DNA from: CAYWMD01 sp964458575
Lineage (GTDB): Bacteria; Verrucomicrobiota; Verrucomicrobiia; Limisphaerales; JADLHS01
DNA: 52,807 nt
Reading direction: 5' to 3'
NCBI GenBank assembly: GCA_964458575.1
Contig: CAYWMD010000047.1
Coordinates: 1 to 52,807 of the forward strand
Part shown: positions 9,230 to 18,772 of the stretch, in pieces
How the letters are laid out: the number at the start of each line of letters is the position of its first letter
How positions within the stretch are numbered: the stretch's first letter is position 1
Position numbers and translations under genes: made by a program
Notes under the pieces: model-generated
Database searches by the model: none
Seen by the model: only the letters and a program-made list of their open reading frames with translations
What the model was told of the DNA's origin: nothing

Positions 9230-10555
9230 GTGAACTTGAAGTGGCAGCGTTGGTTTGGCGGCGGGATTGTTTTCATTCTGCTCGCGCTGGGTTTGGTCAA
9301 CGGACGAACCGCATCGCCGGCCGGGGACTTGAGCGCCGGCGTGGCCCGCCGGGACATCACGCCCGATCTGCGGCTCAGCAACTGGGTCACGCACAAACCT
9401 TACAGCGAGATGCTCGAACCGGTTTACGTCCGCGCGCTGGTGCTCGCGCAGGACACCAACAAGTTCGTCTGGCTCTCCTGGGAATTGCTCTACCCCATGG
9501 AAGGTGCCGTGGCCGAGGTGCGGAAGCGAATCAACCGCGCAACCGGCATCGCCGAATCTCATATCCTCGTGGCCGCCACGCATAATCATTCGGCGCCCTG
9601 GTCGCCGGTTTTCGATACGCCGCTGACCAAACCCGAACAAAAGGTGCTGGAATCATTTCTGGCCGATCCGCTTTACCCGGCCTGGACGGAGAAACTGCTG
9701 GACGTGTCGGTGAAAGCCGTTGAGCAAGCTGATGCCTCGCGCCAGCCAGCGACCCTGGCCATGGGTCGCGCCTACGCCGGCGACCAGATTTTTAATCGTC
9801 GCCCGCGCAAACCCGATGGCACGGTGCAAGGCCTTTCCGGCCCGACCAATCCGTACGTGCTGCCCGATGGATTGCGCTTCGGCCCGGTGGATCCAACCAT
9901 GTCCGTGCTGGTGCTGCGTGATGCGCAGCAGAAAGTCATCGGCACGGTGTTCAGTCTGCCATGCCACGCGGTTTCCATCTACCCGAAGTACAACGGCATC
10001 TCGTCGGATTGGTGCGGCAGCGCGGCCGTGGCTCTAAGCCAGGAACTCGGAGGCGAAGCAATTTTTCTCCAGGGCTGCGCCGGTGACATCGTTCCGGCGC
10101 GGCGTGGCATTGCGGCGCGCGAACAGATGGTCAAAGTGCTCGTGGAACGTGCGGTGGCGGCGGCTGGATGCGCGCTGCCACTGGCCACAACCAACCGTTT
10201 CCAGGTCGCTCGCGAATTGGTGCGGGCGCCGGTGACCGAAATGGTCCGCCAGGACACCGGTCGCGATCATTTAACGACGGAGGTGCAGGTCATCAGTTGC
10301 GGCACGTTTGCCTTGGTGGCGTTGCCGGGCGAGCCGATGATCGGTCTGGCGATGGCCATTCAAGCGCGCTCGCCCTTTCCTCACACGATCGTCGTCGGCT
10401 ATGCCAACGGCTACGGGGTGCAATATGTCGGCATGCCCGGCGAAAAAGCCCTCGGCGGTTACGAGTGCGGCCCGCGCAATCTTGGAACGGATGAATGCGG
10501 GCAATTGCTGGTGGAGGCTGCGGTCCGGTTGCTGAAACAGCAACATGGGAATTAA
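9230..10555 (+). CDS. Secreted neutral ceramidase-like protein (N-terminal domain only)
   Basis: This 441-residue exported protein matches the N-terminal catalytic domain of neutral/alkaline non-lysosomal ceramidases, zinc amidases that release fatty acid from ceramide. Visible hallmarks are LSAGVARRDITPD, the zinc motif ATHNHSAPWSP (family form H-x-H-S/T-G/A-P), SLPCHAVSIYP and GCAGDIVPAR. True ceramidases are about 650-700 residues with an extra C-terminal domain that is absent here. Many bacterial proteins of this short form have no known substrate, so ceramide itself is not established. The start is GTG at 9230, which opens a signal peptide (WFGGGIVFILLALGLVNG). Its stop TAA shares the four bases at 10552-10555 with the stop of the converging gene. 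A second family member is at 43086-44549. Confidence 0.8.
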   Translation: MNLKWQRWFGGGIVFILLALGLVNGRTASPAGDLSAGVARRDITPDLRLSNWVTHKPYSEMLEPVYVRALVLAQDTNKFVWLSWELLYPMEGAVAEVRKRINRATGIAESHILVAATHNHSAPWSPVFDTPLTKPEQKVLESFLADPLYPAWTEKLLDVSVKAVEQADASRQPATLAMGRAYAGDQIFNRRPRKPDGTVQGLSGPTNPYVLPDGLRFGPVDPTMSVLVLRDAQQKVIGTVFSLPCHAVSIYPKYNGISSDWCGSAAVALSQELGGEAIFLQGCAGDIVPARRGIAAREQMVKVLVERAVAAAGCALPLATTNRFQVARELVRAPVTEMVRQDTGRDHLTTEVQVISCGTFALVALPGEPMIGLAMAIQARSPFPHTIVVGYANGYGVQYVGMPGEKALGGYECGPRNLGTDECGQLLVEAAVRLLKQQHGN

Positions 10556-13050
10556 AGACGCCGGATTCGCCCTGACTTACTTCGTTGTTGAGGAATTACT
10601 CTTGGCAGTGTGTGCGGGGGGCGGAACAGGAATCGCCAGATGGGCCGGTCCACCTTGCAACCGAGGCTCACCTGCAAGTTCTTGAAAAGCGTTGGCCACG
10701 AACCTTTCTCCACGGTTACTGACGGCGAAAATGGATTGGTCGCAAACGCAATCACGCGGCCTTTGCCCAGTTTGCGCGAGATGATTGCGGGCGCGCCGTC
10801 GGGATAAGTCGCCAGCACGACGGCGGTCGCGTCCGTCAGCCCAATCAAGCGCGGGCCAACGGTGTCGTAGGGATCGGTCTCCAGCAACCTCACCGAAGTG
10901 CCAGCCGCAAGTCCGAAGTCCGAAGTGTTCAGGGTGAGGCTCACGGCGTTTTTGGGTTCAAGCAGTTTGAACCCCAGAATTCTTTCCTGTGTGGCGCGCG
11001 TGTCGTTGCCCGCGAGGTCGGACGTGAAAGCCTCGGCGTCGCCGCACACCAGCACGCCGCCGTCGCGCACGTAGGCTTCGATCTTCCTGGTCGCTTCCGG
11101 CGTCATGTATTTCGCCAGTGGAAGGTAAACTACTTTGTAACGATCGAGACCGGCTTCCCCGCGTTCCAGTTGCGCATCCGAAACGAATTTGAACCACGAG
11201 CCGGCCATTTCGCCAATCAGAGCGTGCGCCGCATACAACTGATCCCCGCCGGTGTTCGGGCCGTGGCTCATGTGGGTGTAGAGCGAGTAAAGGATCGCGG
11301 TGTCGGGATCGTCCGGGAGTTCGAGGCGATTCATGCGCGTCAGTTCGCGCGCGAGATGCAGCATCATCTCCCAACGGTCGCGACGCGTTTGCCGCGGCCG
11401 GTCGAGGGTGTAGTAATCAATCGCCGACGCGCCGCACCGAATCGCCTGGCTCACCCATTCGCGCAGGTCGTCCGGTTGCATCGCATAACCGGCGTAATCG
11501 AAAGCCTGTGCGACGATGCGCACGGGTTTGCCGGTAAGATCGCTCATGAACTTGGCGCCAAAGCCGTGGTTGAACACACCGCGCCCGAGAGTTTTCTCCA
11601 TGCCCGGAATCGCCACCGAGTGGCGCGCCTCAGCCGAGCTGGCGTAGGGATCGAGTTCCACCAGGTCGCTGCACGGCGCGAACGCCGCGTAGTCATAAGG
11701 CACAAAGCGGCTCATGAACCAGAAGTTCGCGCCCGTGTATCTCGCTCCGGGATGAACCTCGTGCAATACGCCATGCAAGCGTTTCCGCGTCTCGATGAAT
11801 TTGTCGCTCATCCAGCGGTTGTAGGCGATCCAGCGGAGCGGTCGGTTTGGATCGGACTGAAACTGCTTCTCGTCCGGCTGCGGCGCGGCGAATTTTCCGA
11901 AGCCGTATTTCTCCCGGACTTCTTTCCCCATTGTCTGACCGTAACTGCCCCAGTTTTCCGGTCGGCCATCCGGTATGTGGACGGTCGGCTCATCCTTGCC
12001 GTAATACGCACCCACGAACGGCAGGTCGCGCAGCCGCGCGCCGAGTTTGCGGAGAATTTTCTCCTGCGCCTCAACGTATTTCGGATCCACCCACGAAACC
12101 ATCGGGCGTTTGCCCAGCTTTTGGTCGGCAGGATTCAAAACCTCCGCTCCGTTCTTCACCGCCGCGGTCAACGACTCGCTGCCTTCCGTCCAAACATCAA
12201 ACTTCACTCCGTGCTTGCGAAACTGCTCCGAGTGGAACTCCACCGTCCGTGTCGGGTCGGCACCATCCAGGCGACCGGGTAGATCCATGAAGCCGAGGCC
12301 GGCCTCGCCGGTTTCTTTAAAGATCTTCCGGACTTCCTGCTCCCATTTGAGATCGTCCGCAAACTCGGGAAGATTGCGGCCGCTCTTGTCGTTTCGATTC
12401 AAATCATGCGTCCAGCACACCACGGTGTAGTTGCCCGGCTTGGAACTGAGCAATTCACGAAACAGCGGGTGGGCGGTTCGATGGCTCATGCCCTGCCAGG
12501 GACTGGGCGGCTCGGTCAGGTCGGCCGGTCTTTCAACCATCACCAGCGAAACGTCATCCAGCCACAAAGTGGAACCCGCGGCGGCACTGAATGACACCTG
12601 ACACGAAGCGGTGACGGGCGTGGGCATGAACACTTCTTCGAAGTCAGCCCACGATTCTGCGTGCGGATCGGGCAGCACAATTTTCAACGTCTTGAATCCC
12701 GCGCTGCGAAACGCACCTTCCTTGGTGTTGAAGGAAAGCGCGACCTGACCGGATGGATTACGGCCTTCGAGCCGGTAGCGAAAGCGCATCGCGTACGCCT
12801 GCCCCGGTGACATTATGCATTGGAAGTAGAGTGCGTTGTGACCGTGCGGTATCCGGGCGAATGTTTTTCCCTTCGCGGTGCGTCCGGTTTCCAGCGAGAT
12901 TAGGTCGGCGTTCCGCCCCCAACGGGTCCATCCTGCAAAGCCGGCCTCAAATCCTCCGGGCGGGGCGAGTTCGTTGTTCGCAAGCGCACGGGTCGCCCAC
13001 AGGGCCAGCGCTGCCAAAAGCGTCAGTTGATACGCCTGATAGAGTTTCAT
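10552..13050 (-). CDS. Secreted GH42-like multidomain glycosidase
   Basis: This is an 832-residue exported protein. After a signal peptide (YQLTLLAALALWATRALA) comes a beta-sandwich resembling a carbohydrate-binding module at about 28-175, ending WLDDVSLVMVE. A TIM-barrel domain follows at about 195-570, with the segment VGAYYGKDEPTVH at 346-358, where E354 is the likely acid/base by analogy with GH42-type enzymes. A Rossmann-like domain then spans roughly 600-770 (YKVVYLPLAKYMTPEATRKI, VRDGGVLVCGDAEAF), like the trimerisation domain of GH42 beta-galactosidases. The family cleaves beta-galactosides or related bonds; here the assignment is to a clan-level relative, not a proven galactosidase. 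The gene converges on the ceramidase-like gene with a four-base overlap of stop codons, and its promoter must lie in the large gap to its right. Confidence 0.7.
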   Translation of the reverse strand: MKLYQAYQLTLLAALALWATRALANNELAPPGGFEAGFAGWTRWGRNADLISLETGRTAKGKTFARIPHGHNALYFQCIMSPGQAYAMRFRYRLEGRNPSGQVALSFNTKEGAFRSAGFKTLKIVLPDPHAESWADFEEVFMPTPVTASCQVSFSAAAGSTLWLDDVSLVMVERPADLTEPPSPWQGMSHRTAHPLFRELLSSKPGNYTVVCWTHDLNRNDKSGRNLPEFADDLKWEQEVRKIFKETGEAGLGFMDLPGRLDGADPTRTVEFHSEQFRKHGVKFDVWTEGSESLTAAVKNGAEVLNPADQKLGKRPMVSWVDPKYVEAQEKILRKLGARLRDLPFVGAYYGKDEPTVHIPDGRPENWGSYGQTMGKEVREKYGFGKFAAPQPDEKQFQSDPNRPLRWIAYNRWMSDKFIETRKRLHGVLHEVHPGARYTGANFWFMSRFVPYDYAAFAPCSDLVELDPYASSAEARHSVAIPGMEKTLGRGVFNHGFGAKFMSDLTGKPVRIVAQAFDYAGYAMQPDDLREWVSQAIRCGASAIDYYTLDRPRQTRRDRWEMMLHLARELTRMNRLELPDDPDTAILYSLYTHMSHGPNTGGDQLYAAHALIGEMAGSWFKFVSDAQLERGEAGLDRYKVVYLPLAKYMTPEATRKIEAYVRDGGVLVCGDAEAFTSDLAGNDTRATQERILGFKLLEPKNAVSLTLNTSDFGLAAGTSVRLLETDPYDTVGPRLIGLTDATAVVLATYPDGAPAIISRKLGKGRVIAFATNPFSPSVTVEKGSWPTLFKNLQVSLGCKVDRPIWRFLFRPPHTLPRVIPQQRSKSGRIRRL

Positions 13051-13621
13051 CGCTGTCTCTTGGAAGAACGGGGACGGCTCAAAATTCAGCGAATTGTTTC
13101 ACGCCTGACCCCAGTTCAGGCCGATTTGCACATTGGCCCTGGATTGATCCGTCACGGGCTTTGCTCCGCGAAACATCGAACCGTAGATCGAGGCGGCTTT
13201 CAGCCCTTTCTCCAGCAGGATTGGGTTCTGGCCGGCATCCTGGCAGGAATCGTGGCATCGCCCAGGGCCTTCTCAAACATGATCCCTCGGAAAAACGATG
13301 GACCTGGAGGCCACGCCGGCGGGCCACCCTCGCACCTTCCCACCGCCGGCAAAACAAGAGCTGGCAAGTCCCCCGGTAATTTTTTGAATTTGTCCACTGG
13401 AGTATCTTGAACGTTCACCGGAACGGTTTGTGTCAGCCTGTCGTGGCCATAATGAAAGTTCGCGGATGAAAATTGATGACTTGGGCTGCCTCTACCTGCC
13501 TCCAACTCGAGACTTGAAGTCGCGGTGTCGAATGGCGAGTGTCTTCACCGTGAATGAATCGCAAGTCCCGACTCCAAAGCGGGGATAATTGTTCGAACCT
13601 CTGCGGCGTATTCCATTTGAT
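13051..13621. other. Non-coding divergent promoter region
   Basis: About 570 bp without a convincing gene separate the divergent GH42-like and Gfo/Idh/MocA genes. It holds a strong hairpin (GCCGGCGG at 13315-13322 pairing with CCGCCGGC at 13343-13350) and a TTGTCCACTGGAG half-palindrome at 13390-13402 that resembles the perfect palindrome upstream of the GH84 gene. A GATAAT -10-like hexamer at 13584-13589 has no good -35. Open frames here are Arg/Pro-rich, as expected from chance in GC-rich DNA. Confidence 0.6.
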
Positions 13622-15010
13622 ATGAAGATGAATGGCACTTTGAACAATCGGCGCGCATTTCTCCGCCGCACCACAACGGCACTCGGTGGCGCGCTCGCCG
13701 CACCCATGATCATTCCCTCCACGGTGCTGGGTCGTGACGGGGCATCGGCCCCCAGCGAACGCATCGCGATGGGCTTCATCGGGCTGGGCGGCCAGGGCAC
13801 GGGCCACCTGCTCGGTGGTGCCTGGACTTACGTGGCCGGCGGTTACATTTCCCGGCCCGACGTGCAAGTGCAGGCGGTTTGTGACGTGCGCAAGGAACGC
13901 CGCGATTCCGCGCATCAGCGGTGCAACGAGTTTTACGCCGGCAAACTGGGGCAGCCAGGTTACAACGGCGTCCGTGCCTATGAGGACTTTCGCGAAGTGC
14001 TCGCCCGGCCGGACATTGACGCGGTGTTGCTGGCTCTGCCGTATCACTGGGCGGCGCCGATGGCCACACTGGCGGCGGAGGCGGGCAAGGATGTTTATTG
14101 CGAGAAGCCCATCGCCATCACCATTGATCAGGCCCACACGCTCGCCAAAACCTGCAAGCGTTACGGTCGCATCTACCAGGCCGGCACGCAGCAACGTTCG
14201 GAATACGAAGGCAAATTCCGCCGGGCCTGCGAACTGATCCGCAACGGCCGTATCGGCCGGTTGCAGGAGGTTTATGCCTATCGCCAGCCGGGATGCTTCT
14301 TCCCCACGGAATGGACTTCGGACAAGTCCGTGACCGTTCCCGCGGGATTCGACTGGGAGCTCTGGCTGGGACCGTTGCCCTGGCGTCCCTACGGCGGTGA
14401 AGCTGGCCATGCGCTGCCCGGCATTTTCATCGGCGACTTGAACTGGAGTCCGCACCATTACGACATCATTCAATGGACGATCAATCCCGACCCGCGTGCA
14501 CCCGTCGAGGTGGAATTCGAGCCGGGCAAAAGCGCCGCCGCCGGTGGCTCGGCGTTTCCGGCGGGCGCAGTCGGCCGGGCACAGGATGGCCAGGTTCATT
14601 ACCACTTCGCGAACGGCGTCGTGCTTCATTCCGCCGCCTATCCGGGTGAACCGGTGGGCGATGTGGGTGGCGGATGTTTCATCGGCACGGAAGGCCGCAT
14701 CGCCGTGGACCGCGTCAGCCTCGTCTCGTACCCGGATCGCATACTCAAAGCGCCGTTGCGGCCCACGGACGCCCGCGTCGAACGCAACCGCGGGCACTCG
14801 GACAACTTTCTGGAATGCATCCGCTCCCGGCGTCCGACGATCTGCGAACCGGAAACGGCCGTTTACACCATCAGTCTGATTCTCATCGGCGGCATCGCCA
14901 TGGCGCTCCAACGGTCGGTGAAGTGGAACCCCGCCCAGGGCGAGTTTCCCGGCGATGCGGAGGCGAATCGTCTTCTGGCCTACACCCCGCGCCCGCCGTG
15001 GCGCTATTGA
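13622..15010 (+). CDS. Tat-exported Gfo/Idh/MocA family oxidoreductase
   Basis: This 462-residue NAD(P)-dependent oxidoreductase of the Gfo/Idh/MocA family typically oxidises or reduces sugars or inositols, or works in redox glycoside cleavage. The start at 13622 gives a twin-arginine signal (NNRRAFLRRTTTALGGALAA), consistent with export of a folded cofactor-loaded enzyme. The Rossmann motif is at 51-59 (GFIGLGGQG), an acidic residue after the second strand lies in VCDVRKE, and the family EKP motif is at 161-163 (VYCEKPIAI). The usual dehydrogenase/isomerase C-terminal domain follows, with the HHYDIIQW segment carrying a probable active-site His. An in-frame TTG at 13589 adds a segment that would bury the Tat signal and is rejected. 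It precedes the HEAT/FG-GAP gene by 38 bp. The substrate is unknown. Confidence 0.88.
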   Translation: MKMNGTLNNRRAFLRRTTTALGGALAAPMIIPSTVLGRDGASAPSERIAMGFIGLGGQGTGHLLGGAWTYVAGGYISRPDVQVQAVCDVRKERRDSAHQRCNEFYAGKLGQPGYNGVRAYEDFREVLARPDIDAVLLALPYHWAAPMATLAAEAGKDVYCEKPIAITIDQAHTLAKTCKRYGRIYQAGTQQRSEYEGKFRRACELIRNGRIGRLQEVYAYRQPGCFFPTEWTSDKSVTVPAGFDWELWLGPLPWRPYGGEAGHALPGIFIGDLNWSPHHYDIIQWTINPDPRAPVEVEFEPGKSAAAGGSAFPAGAVGRAQDGQVHYHFANGVVLHSAAYPGEPVGDVGGGCFIGTEGRIAVDRVSLVSYPDRILKAPLRPTDARVERNRGHSDNFLECIRSRRPTICEPETAVYTISLILIGGIAMALQRSVKWNPAQGEFPGDAEANRLLAYTPRPPWRY

Positions 15011-15048
15011 TTCGACGCTGCAACTCTGTCGCAACCGCAAATATCTCC

Positions 15049-18000
15049 ATGCGAACGAAATTCTTGCCACGCATCCTGATCGCCGGCCTGCTGACGTTCA
15101 TCGGCGCATCACTCCACGCCGAGAGCGAACAGGAACTCATCACGCTTCTGCAATCCACCGCCAGCGCGACCAAAAAATGCGACGCGTGCCGGCAACTGCG
15201 AACCCTGGCCACGGCGCAATCGGTGCCGGCGCTCGCCGCGTTGCTCATGGACGAACGGATCTCCCACGCCGCGTGTTACGCCTTGGAAGGCATTCGCGAA
15301 CCCGAAGCCGGCGACGCTTTACGCGAAGCACTCGCTAAAACCTCGGGACTGACGAAGGCCGGCGTGATTGATTCGCTCGGCCGGCGGCGCGACGTGAAAT
15401 CGCTGCCAATGCTCCAGCCGCTGGTGGGCGATGCTGACCCCAGCATCGCCGTCGCTGCTGCCACCGCCCTGGGCCGGATCGGCGGCGAAAAAGCCGTGGT
15501 CACTTTGACTGCAGCAAGGGGGATGTCGCCTCCCCCGGTGCAAGCGGCGTTGGCCAACGCCTTGTTGCAATGCGCCGAGCAGCTTTTGGCGCAGGGCGAG
15601 CGCGGCCGTGCGAGCGCGATTTACCAGAGCTGCCTCGATGCGGGTGTCCCGCCGCAAATCCGCCTCGCAGCCTGGCGCGGTTACGTCATCGCGAATCCTG
15701 ACCGGCGCGTGAAGTTGATGACCGACGCGCTTGTGGGTAACGATCGCGTGACGCACCCGGCGGCGCTCCAATTGGTCCGCGAATTGGGCGAAGACAAGGT
15801 CATCAAAGCCTGCGTGAAGCGATGGAAGGATCTTCCGGCCGATTCACAGGTGGCGTTGCTCGATGCGAGCCTCAAGCTGCGTGAAAAGGCCCTGCCCACG
15901 GTGCGAGCCGCCATTGGCAGTTCCAACCTCCTGGTTCGCGTGACCGCTTGGCAGACGCTGGCGAATCTGGAAGATTCTTCGCTGCTCCCCGCGCTGGCCC
16001 AAGCTGCGGCCAGCGGCGAACCTGCCGAACGCGATGCCGCCCGTGAAACGCTGACCCGTTTGCGCGGTTCGGGCGTGGAAAAAGCGATTCGGAAGCAGAT
16101 TCAGAAGGGCAATCCGCCGGTGCAGGCCGAATTGTTGCGCGCGCTGGGTGACCGGGGCGATCGCGATGCAGCCGATGTGCTGCTGAAGTATGCCGGCAAT
16201 ACAAACGAGAGCGTGCGGCTGGCCGCCTTGCGATCGTTGCGAATCCTCGCGGTCGAAAACACGCTCGCGCCGCTGCTCGATCTTGCCAGTCAGGCGAAGT
16301 CCGAGCGCGAGCGAGCGCCGGTTCTGGAAGCGCTCTCCGCCCTATGTCAGGCCAGTACGGACAAGGACCAGACGACCCGCCGGGTTCTGGACGCGCTAAA
16401 CCGTTTGCCGCTCGCCGAACGCCGTCATCTGCTGCCGCTACTGATCGAACTGGGCACGCCCGCCGCTCTGGCCGCCACGGCGGAGGCAAGCCGATCGTCC
16501 GATCCCGCGCTGGCCAAGGAAGGCATTCGCGTTTTGACGCAGTGGCCCAACGCGACCGCGGCGCCCGTGTTGATCGAACTCGCGCGGACCGGAACGGATG
16601 CCACCCTGCAACTGCTCGCCTTGAGCGGCTGCATCACGGTCGCCGAACAGGAGACAAACCTCACCCGGCGCTTTGAGATTCTCCAGCAGGCGATGGCCAC
16701 CGCGAAACGTCCCGCGGAAAAGCGGCAGGCGCTCGGCCAGCTCGGCCAGATTCCAACCACCGCCGCACTCCAGATTGCGATGGACGAAATCGCCGACCCT
16801 GAACTTTCAAATGAGGCTGGCCTGGCAGCGGTCAGCATCGCGGAAAAGCTCGCCGCGGCGCACCCGAAACTTGCGGCGGAAACCGCCACCAAAGTGCTGG
16901 CCCATTCTCAATCCGCGAACGTCCTCAAACGCGCCTGGGCGCTACGGCCACAGACAAAGATCAACGCACCGTTTATCCAGGACTGGCTGGTTTGCGGTCC
17001 GTACCATGCGGCGGGAGCGATCGGGGCACCGGCCCTTTTTGACATCGCGTTCGCTCCGGAGAAACCGGACAAGACCGTCACTTGGAAGCCCCTGCCGCGC
17101 ACCGATTCCGCGAACCTGATGACGATTTTTCCGGATCAAGTGAATTGCGCGGCCTATCTCAAGGCGCAAATCGTCGCGCCGCGGGATTGCCGCGCGGTGC
17201 TCTTGCTCGGCAGCGACGACGGCGTGAAAGCCTGGTTGAACGGGGCGGTGGTCCACGGCGCCAACGTGGATCGCGGCATGGTCCCCGACCAGGACGCGGC
17301 GCTGATCGAACTGAAGCCGGGCACCAACGAGCTCCAACTCAAGATCACGCAAGGCGCCGGGGGTTGGTCGGCTTGCGCCCGAATTGTCGGCACCGACGGG
17401 CAGCCCGTTCCCGGCCTGAGCGTCGTGCCGCAAGGCGGGACCGAGGCGCACGCCGCCGCACCCGCGGCGTCGAAACCGGAACCCGTTCCCGCCTTGTTGC
17501 CGAAGCGCGATGCCTTCCGGACGCAGCGGCTGTCCGACCTGTTCTATGCGGAAGGCGCGGCGGGTGGCGATTTCAACCAGGATGGCAAGTTGGACGTCGT
17601 GGCCGGACCGTTCTGGTGGGAAGGTCCCGATTTTTCCAAACGCCATGAGTATCGGCCCGTGAAGAATTATGATCCGCGCGAGTATTCTGACAATTTCCTG
17701 ACCTTCACCGGCGATTACAACGGCGATGGCCGCACGGACATCCTTTGCATCCCGTTCCCGGGCAAGGAAGGTTACTGGTACGAAAATCCCGGCGATAAGA
17801 CCGGTCCGTGGACGCCGCATCGTTATTACGCGATGGTGGGCAACGAATCCCCGGGCATGGCGGACATGAACGGCGACGGCCGGCCGGATTTGATTTTCAA
17901 CAATGAAGGTTATCTCGGCTACGCGACCGGCGATCCGACCAGGCCCGATGCGGAGTGGACGTTCCACGCCGTTTCGCCACAGGACAAGCGCTATCAACGT

Positions 18001-18636
18001 TTCACGCACGGCGTCGGCGCCGGCGATATCAACGGTGACGGGCGCATGGACCTGCTTGAGGCCGTCGGTTGGTGGGAGCAGCCGGCCGATGCTCAAAGCG
18101 GAAAGGCATGGACCTTTCATCCGCAGCAATTTGCCGAGGCCGCCTCGCAGATGCTGGTAACGGATGTGGACGGCGACGGCCGGAGCGACGTGATTTGCGC
18201 CTGGCATTGCCACCTGTTCGGTTTGCTCTGGTGGCGGCAACAGCGGGGAGCGGACGGAAAAATCGAATGGCAACGCCACGAGATTCTTTCGCCGAACCCC
18301 GACGTGACCGTGAACCAATTCCGCTTCAGTCAGCCTCACGCCATGGTGCTCGCCGACATGAACGGCGACGGCTTGCCGGACCTCGTGACGGGCAAACGTT
18401 TCTGGGCGCACGGTCCCACCGGCGATGTCGAACCGAATGCGCCCGCGGTTTTGTGCTGGTTTCAACTTCAGCGCGACAGCAACGGCGAGGTGCGATTCAT
18501 CCCGCACCTGATTGACGACGATTCCGGAGTCGGAACCCAGGTGACGGTGGCTGACCTGAACGCCGACCGTCGCCCGGATGTGATCGTGGGCAACAAGAAG
18601 GGTGTGTTTGTCCACTTGAATGAACTTCCCCGCTGA
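15049..18636 (+). CDS. Secreted HEAT-repeat plus FG-GAP/VCBS protein
   Basis: This is an exported protein of 1195 residues. The start at 15049 opens a signal peptide (FLPRILIAGLLTFIGASLHA). Residues about 25-640 are HEAT-like alpha-helical repeats (for example PMLQPLVGDADPSIAVAAAT, ALGRIGGEKAVVTL). Residues about 645-800 form a beta-rich module resembling accessory domains of bacterial glycosidases (WLVCGPYHAAG, LLLGSDDGVKAWLNG, LKPGTNELQLKITQGAGGWS). The C-terminal third is a beta-propeller with calcium-type blade motifs such as DFNQDGKLD, DYNGDGRTD, DMNGDGRPD, DINGDGRMD, DVDGDGRSD and DMNGDGLPD. Such proteins usually bind ligands or partners; no catalytic site is visible. It sits 38 bp after the Gfo/Idh/MocA gene. 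A strong stem-loop spans its stop codon (18626-18657). Confidence 0.82.
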   Translation: MRTKFLPRILIAGLLTFIGASLHAESEQELITLLQSTASATKKCDACRQLRTLATAQSVPALAALLMDERISHAACYALEGIREPEAGDALREALAKTSGLTKAGVIDSLGRRRDVKSLPMLQPLVGDADPSIAVAAATALGRIGGEKAVVTLTAARGMSPPPVQAALANALLQCAEQLLAQGERGRASAIYQSCLDAGVPPQIRLAAWRGYVIANPDRRVKLMTDALVGNDRVTHPAALQLVRELGEDKVIKACVKRWKDLPADSQVALLDASLKLREKALPTVRAAIGSSNLLVRVTAWQTLANLEDSSLLPALAQAAASGEPAERDAARETLTRLRGSGVEKAIRKQIQKGNPPVQAELLRALGDRGDRDAADVLLKYAGNTNESVRLAALRSLRILAVENTLAPLLDLASQAKSERERAPVLEALSALCQASTDKDQTTRRVLDALNRLPLAERRHLLPLLIELGTPAALAATAEASRSSDPALAKEGIRVLTQWPNATAAPVLIELARTGTDATLQLLALSGCITVAEQETNLTRRFEILQQAMATAKRPAEKRQALGQLGQIPTTAALQIAMDEIADPELSNEAGLAAVSIAEKLAAAHPKLAAETATKVLAHSQSANVLKRAWALRPQTKINAPFIQDWLVCGPYHAAGAIGAPALFDIAFAPEKPDKTVTWKPLPRTDSANLMTIFPDQVNCAAYLKAQIVAPRDCRAVLLLGSDDGVKAWLNGAVVHGANVDRGMVPDQDAALIELKPGTNELQLKITQGAGGWSACARIVGTDGQPVPGLSVVPQGGTEAHAAAPAASKPEPVPALLPKRDAFRTQRLSDLFYAEGAAGGDFNQDGKLDVVAGPFWWEGPDFSKRHEYRPVKNYDPREYSDNFLTFTGDYNGDGRTDILCIPFPGKEGYWYENPGDKTGPWTPHRYYAMVGNESPGMADMNGDGRPDLIFNNEGYLGYATGDPTRPDAEWTFHAVSPQDKRYQRFTHGVGAGDINGDGRMDLLEAVGWWEQPADAQSGKAWTFHPQQFAEAASQMLVTDVDGDGRSDVICAWHCHLFGLLWWRQQRGADGKIEWQRHEILSPNPDVTVNQFRFSQPHAMVLADMNGDGLPDLVTGKRFWAHGPTGDVEPNAPAVLCWFQLQRDSNGEVRFIPHLIDDDSGVGTQVTVADLNADRRPDVIVGNKKGVFVHLNELPR

Positions 18637-18657
18637 CCCGGAAATCCGGGCGGGGAA
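18626..18657 (+). terminator. Two-part stem-loop across a stop codon
   Basis: An outer stem TTCCCCG/CGGGGAA (18626-18632 with 18651-18657) encloses a 4-nt bulge, which includes the TGA stop, and an inner stem CCCGG/CCGGG with the loop AAAT. The structure is strong, but no T-run follows, so factor-dependent termination or mRNA 3'-end protection is as likely as intrinsic termination. Confidence 0.5.
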
Positions 18658-18772
18658 ATGGCCGCAGATGATGAGTCAATAGCCAACCGTCTCGAACCAC
18701 TCGAACAAACCCGGGACGAAACTCGTCTCTACCGCACCCACGCCAAGTTTGGGAGTTTGTTTCTCAAGACGC

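Noticed and set aside
10905..10925. Short tandem repeat (AAGTCCG units) as a contingency locus
   Set aside because: It has only about three imperfect units, and phase variation needs longer, perfect tracts.
13079..13357. 92-codon minus-strand frame in the large gap
   Set aside because: Arg/Pro-rich chance frame over a hairpin, without ribosome binding site or conserved motif.
13433..15070. 545-codon minus-strand open frame
   Set aside because: It covers the antisense of the Gfo/Idh/MocA gene, whose EKP and Rossmann motifs are clear on the plus strand.
16942..18615. 557-codon minus-strand open frame
   Set aside because: Antisense of the FG-GAP part; the regular repeats on the plus strand create matching open antisense stretches.
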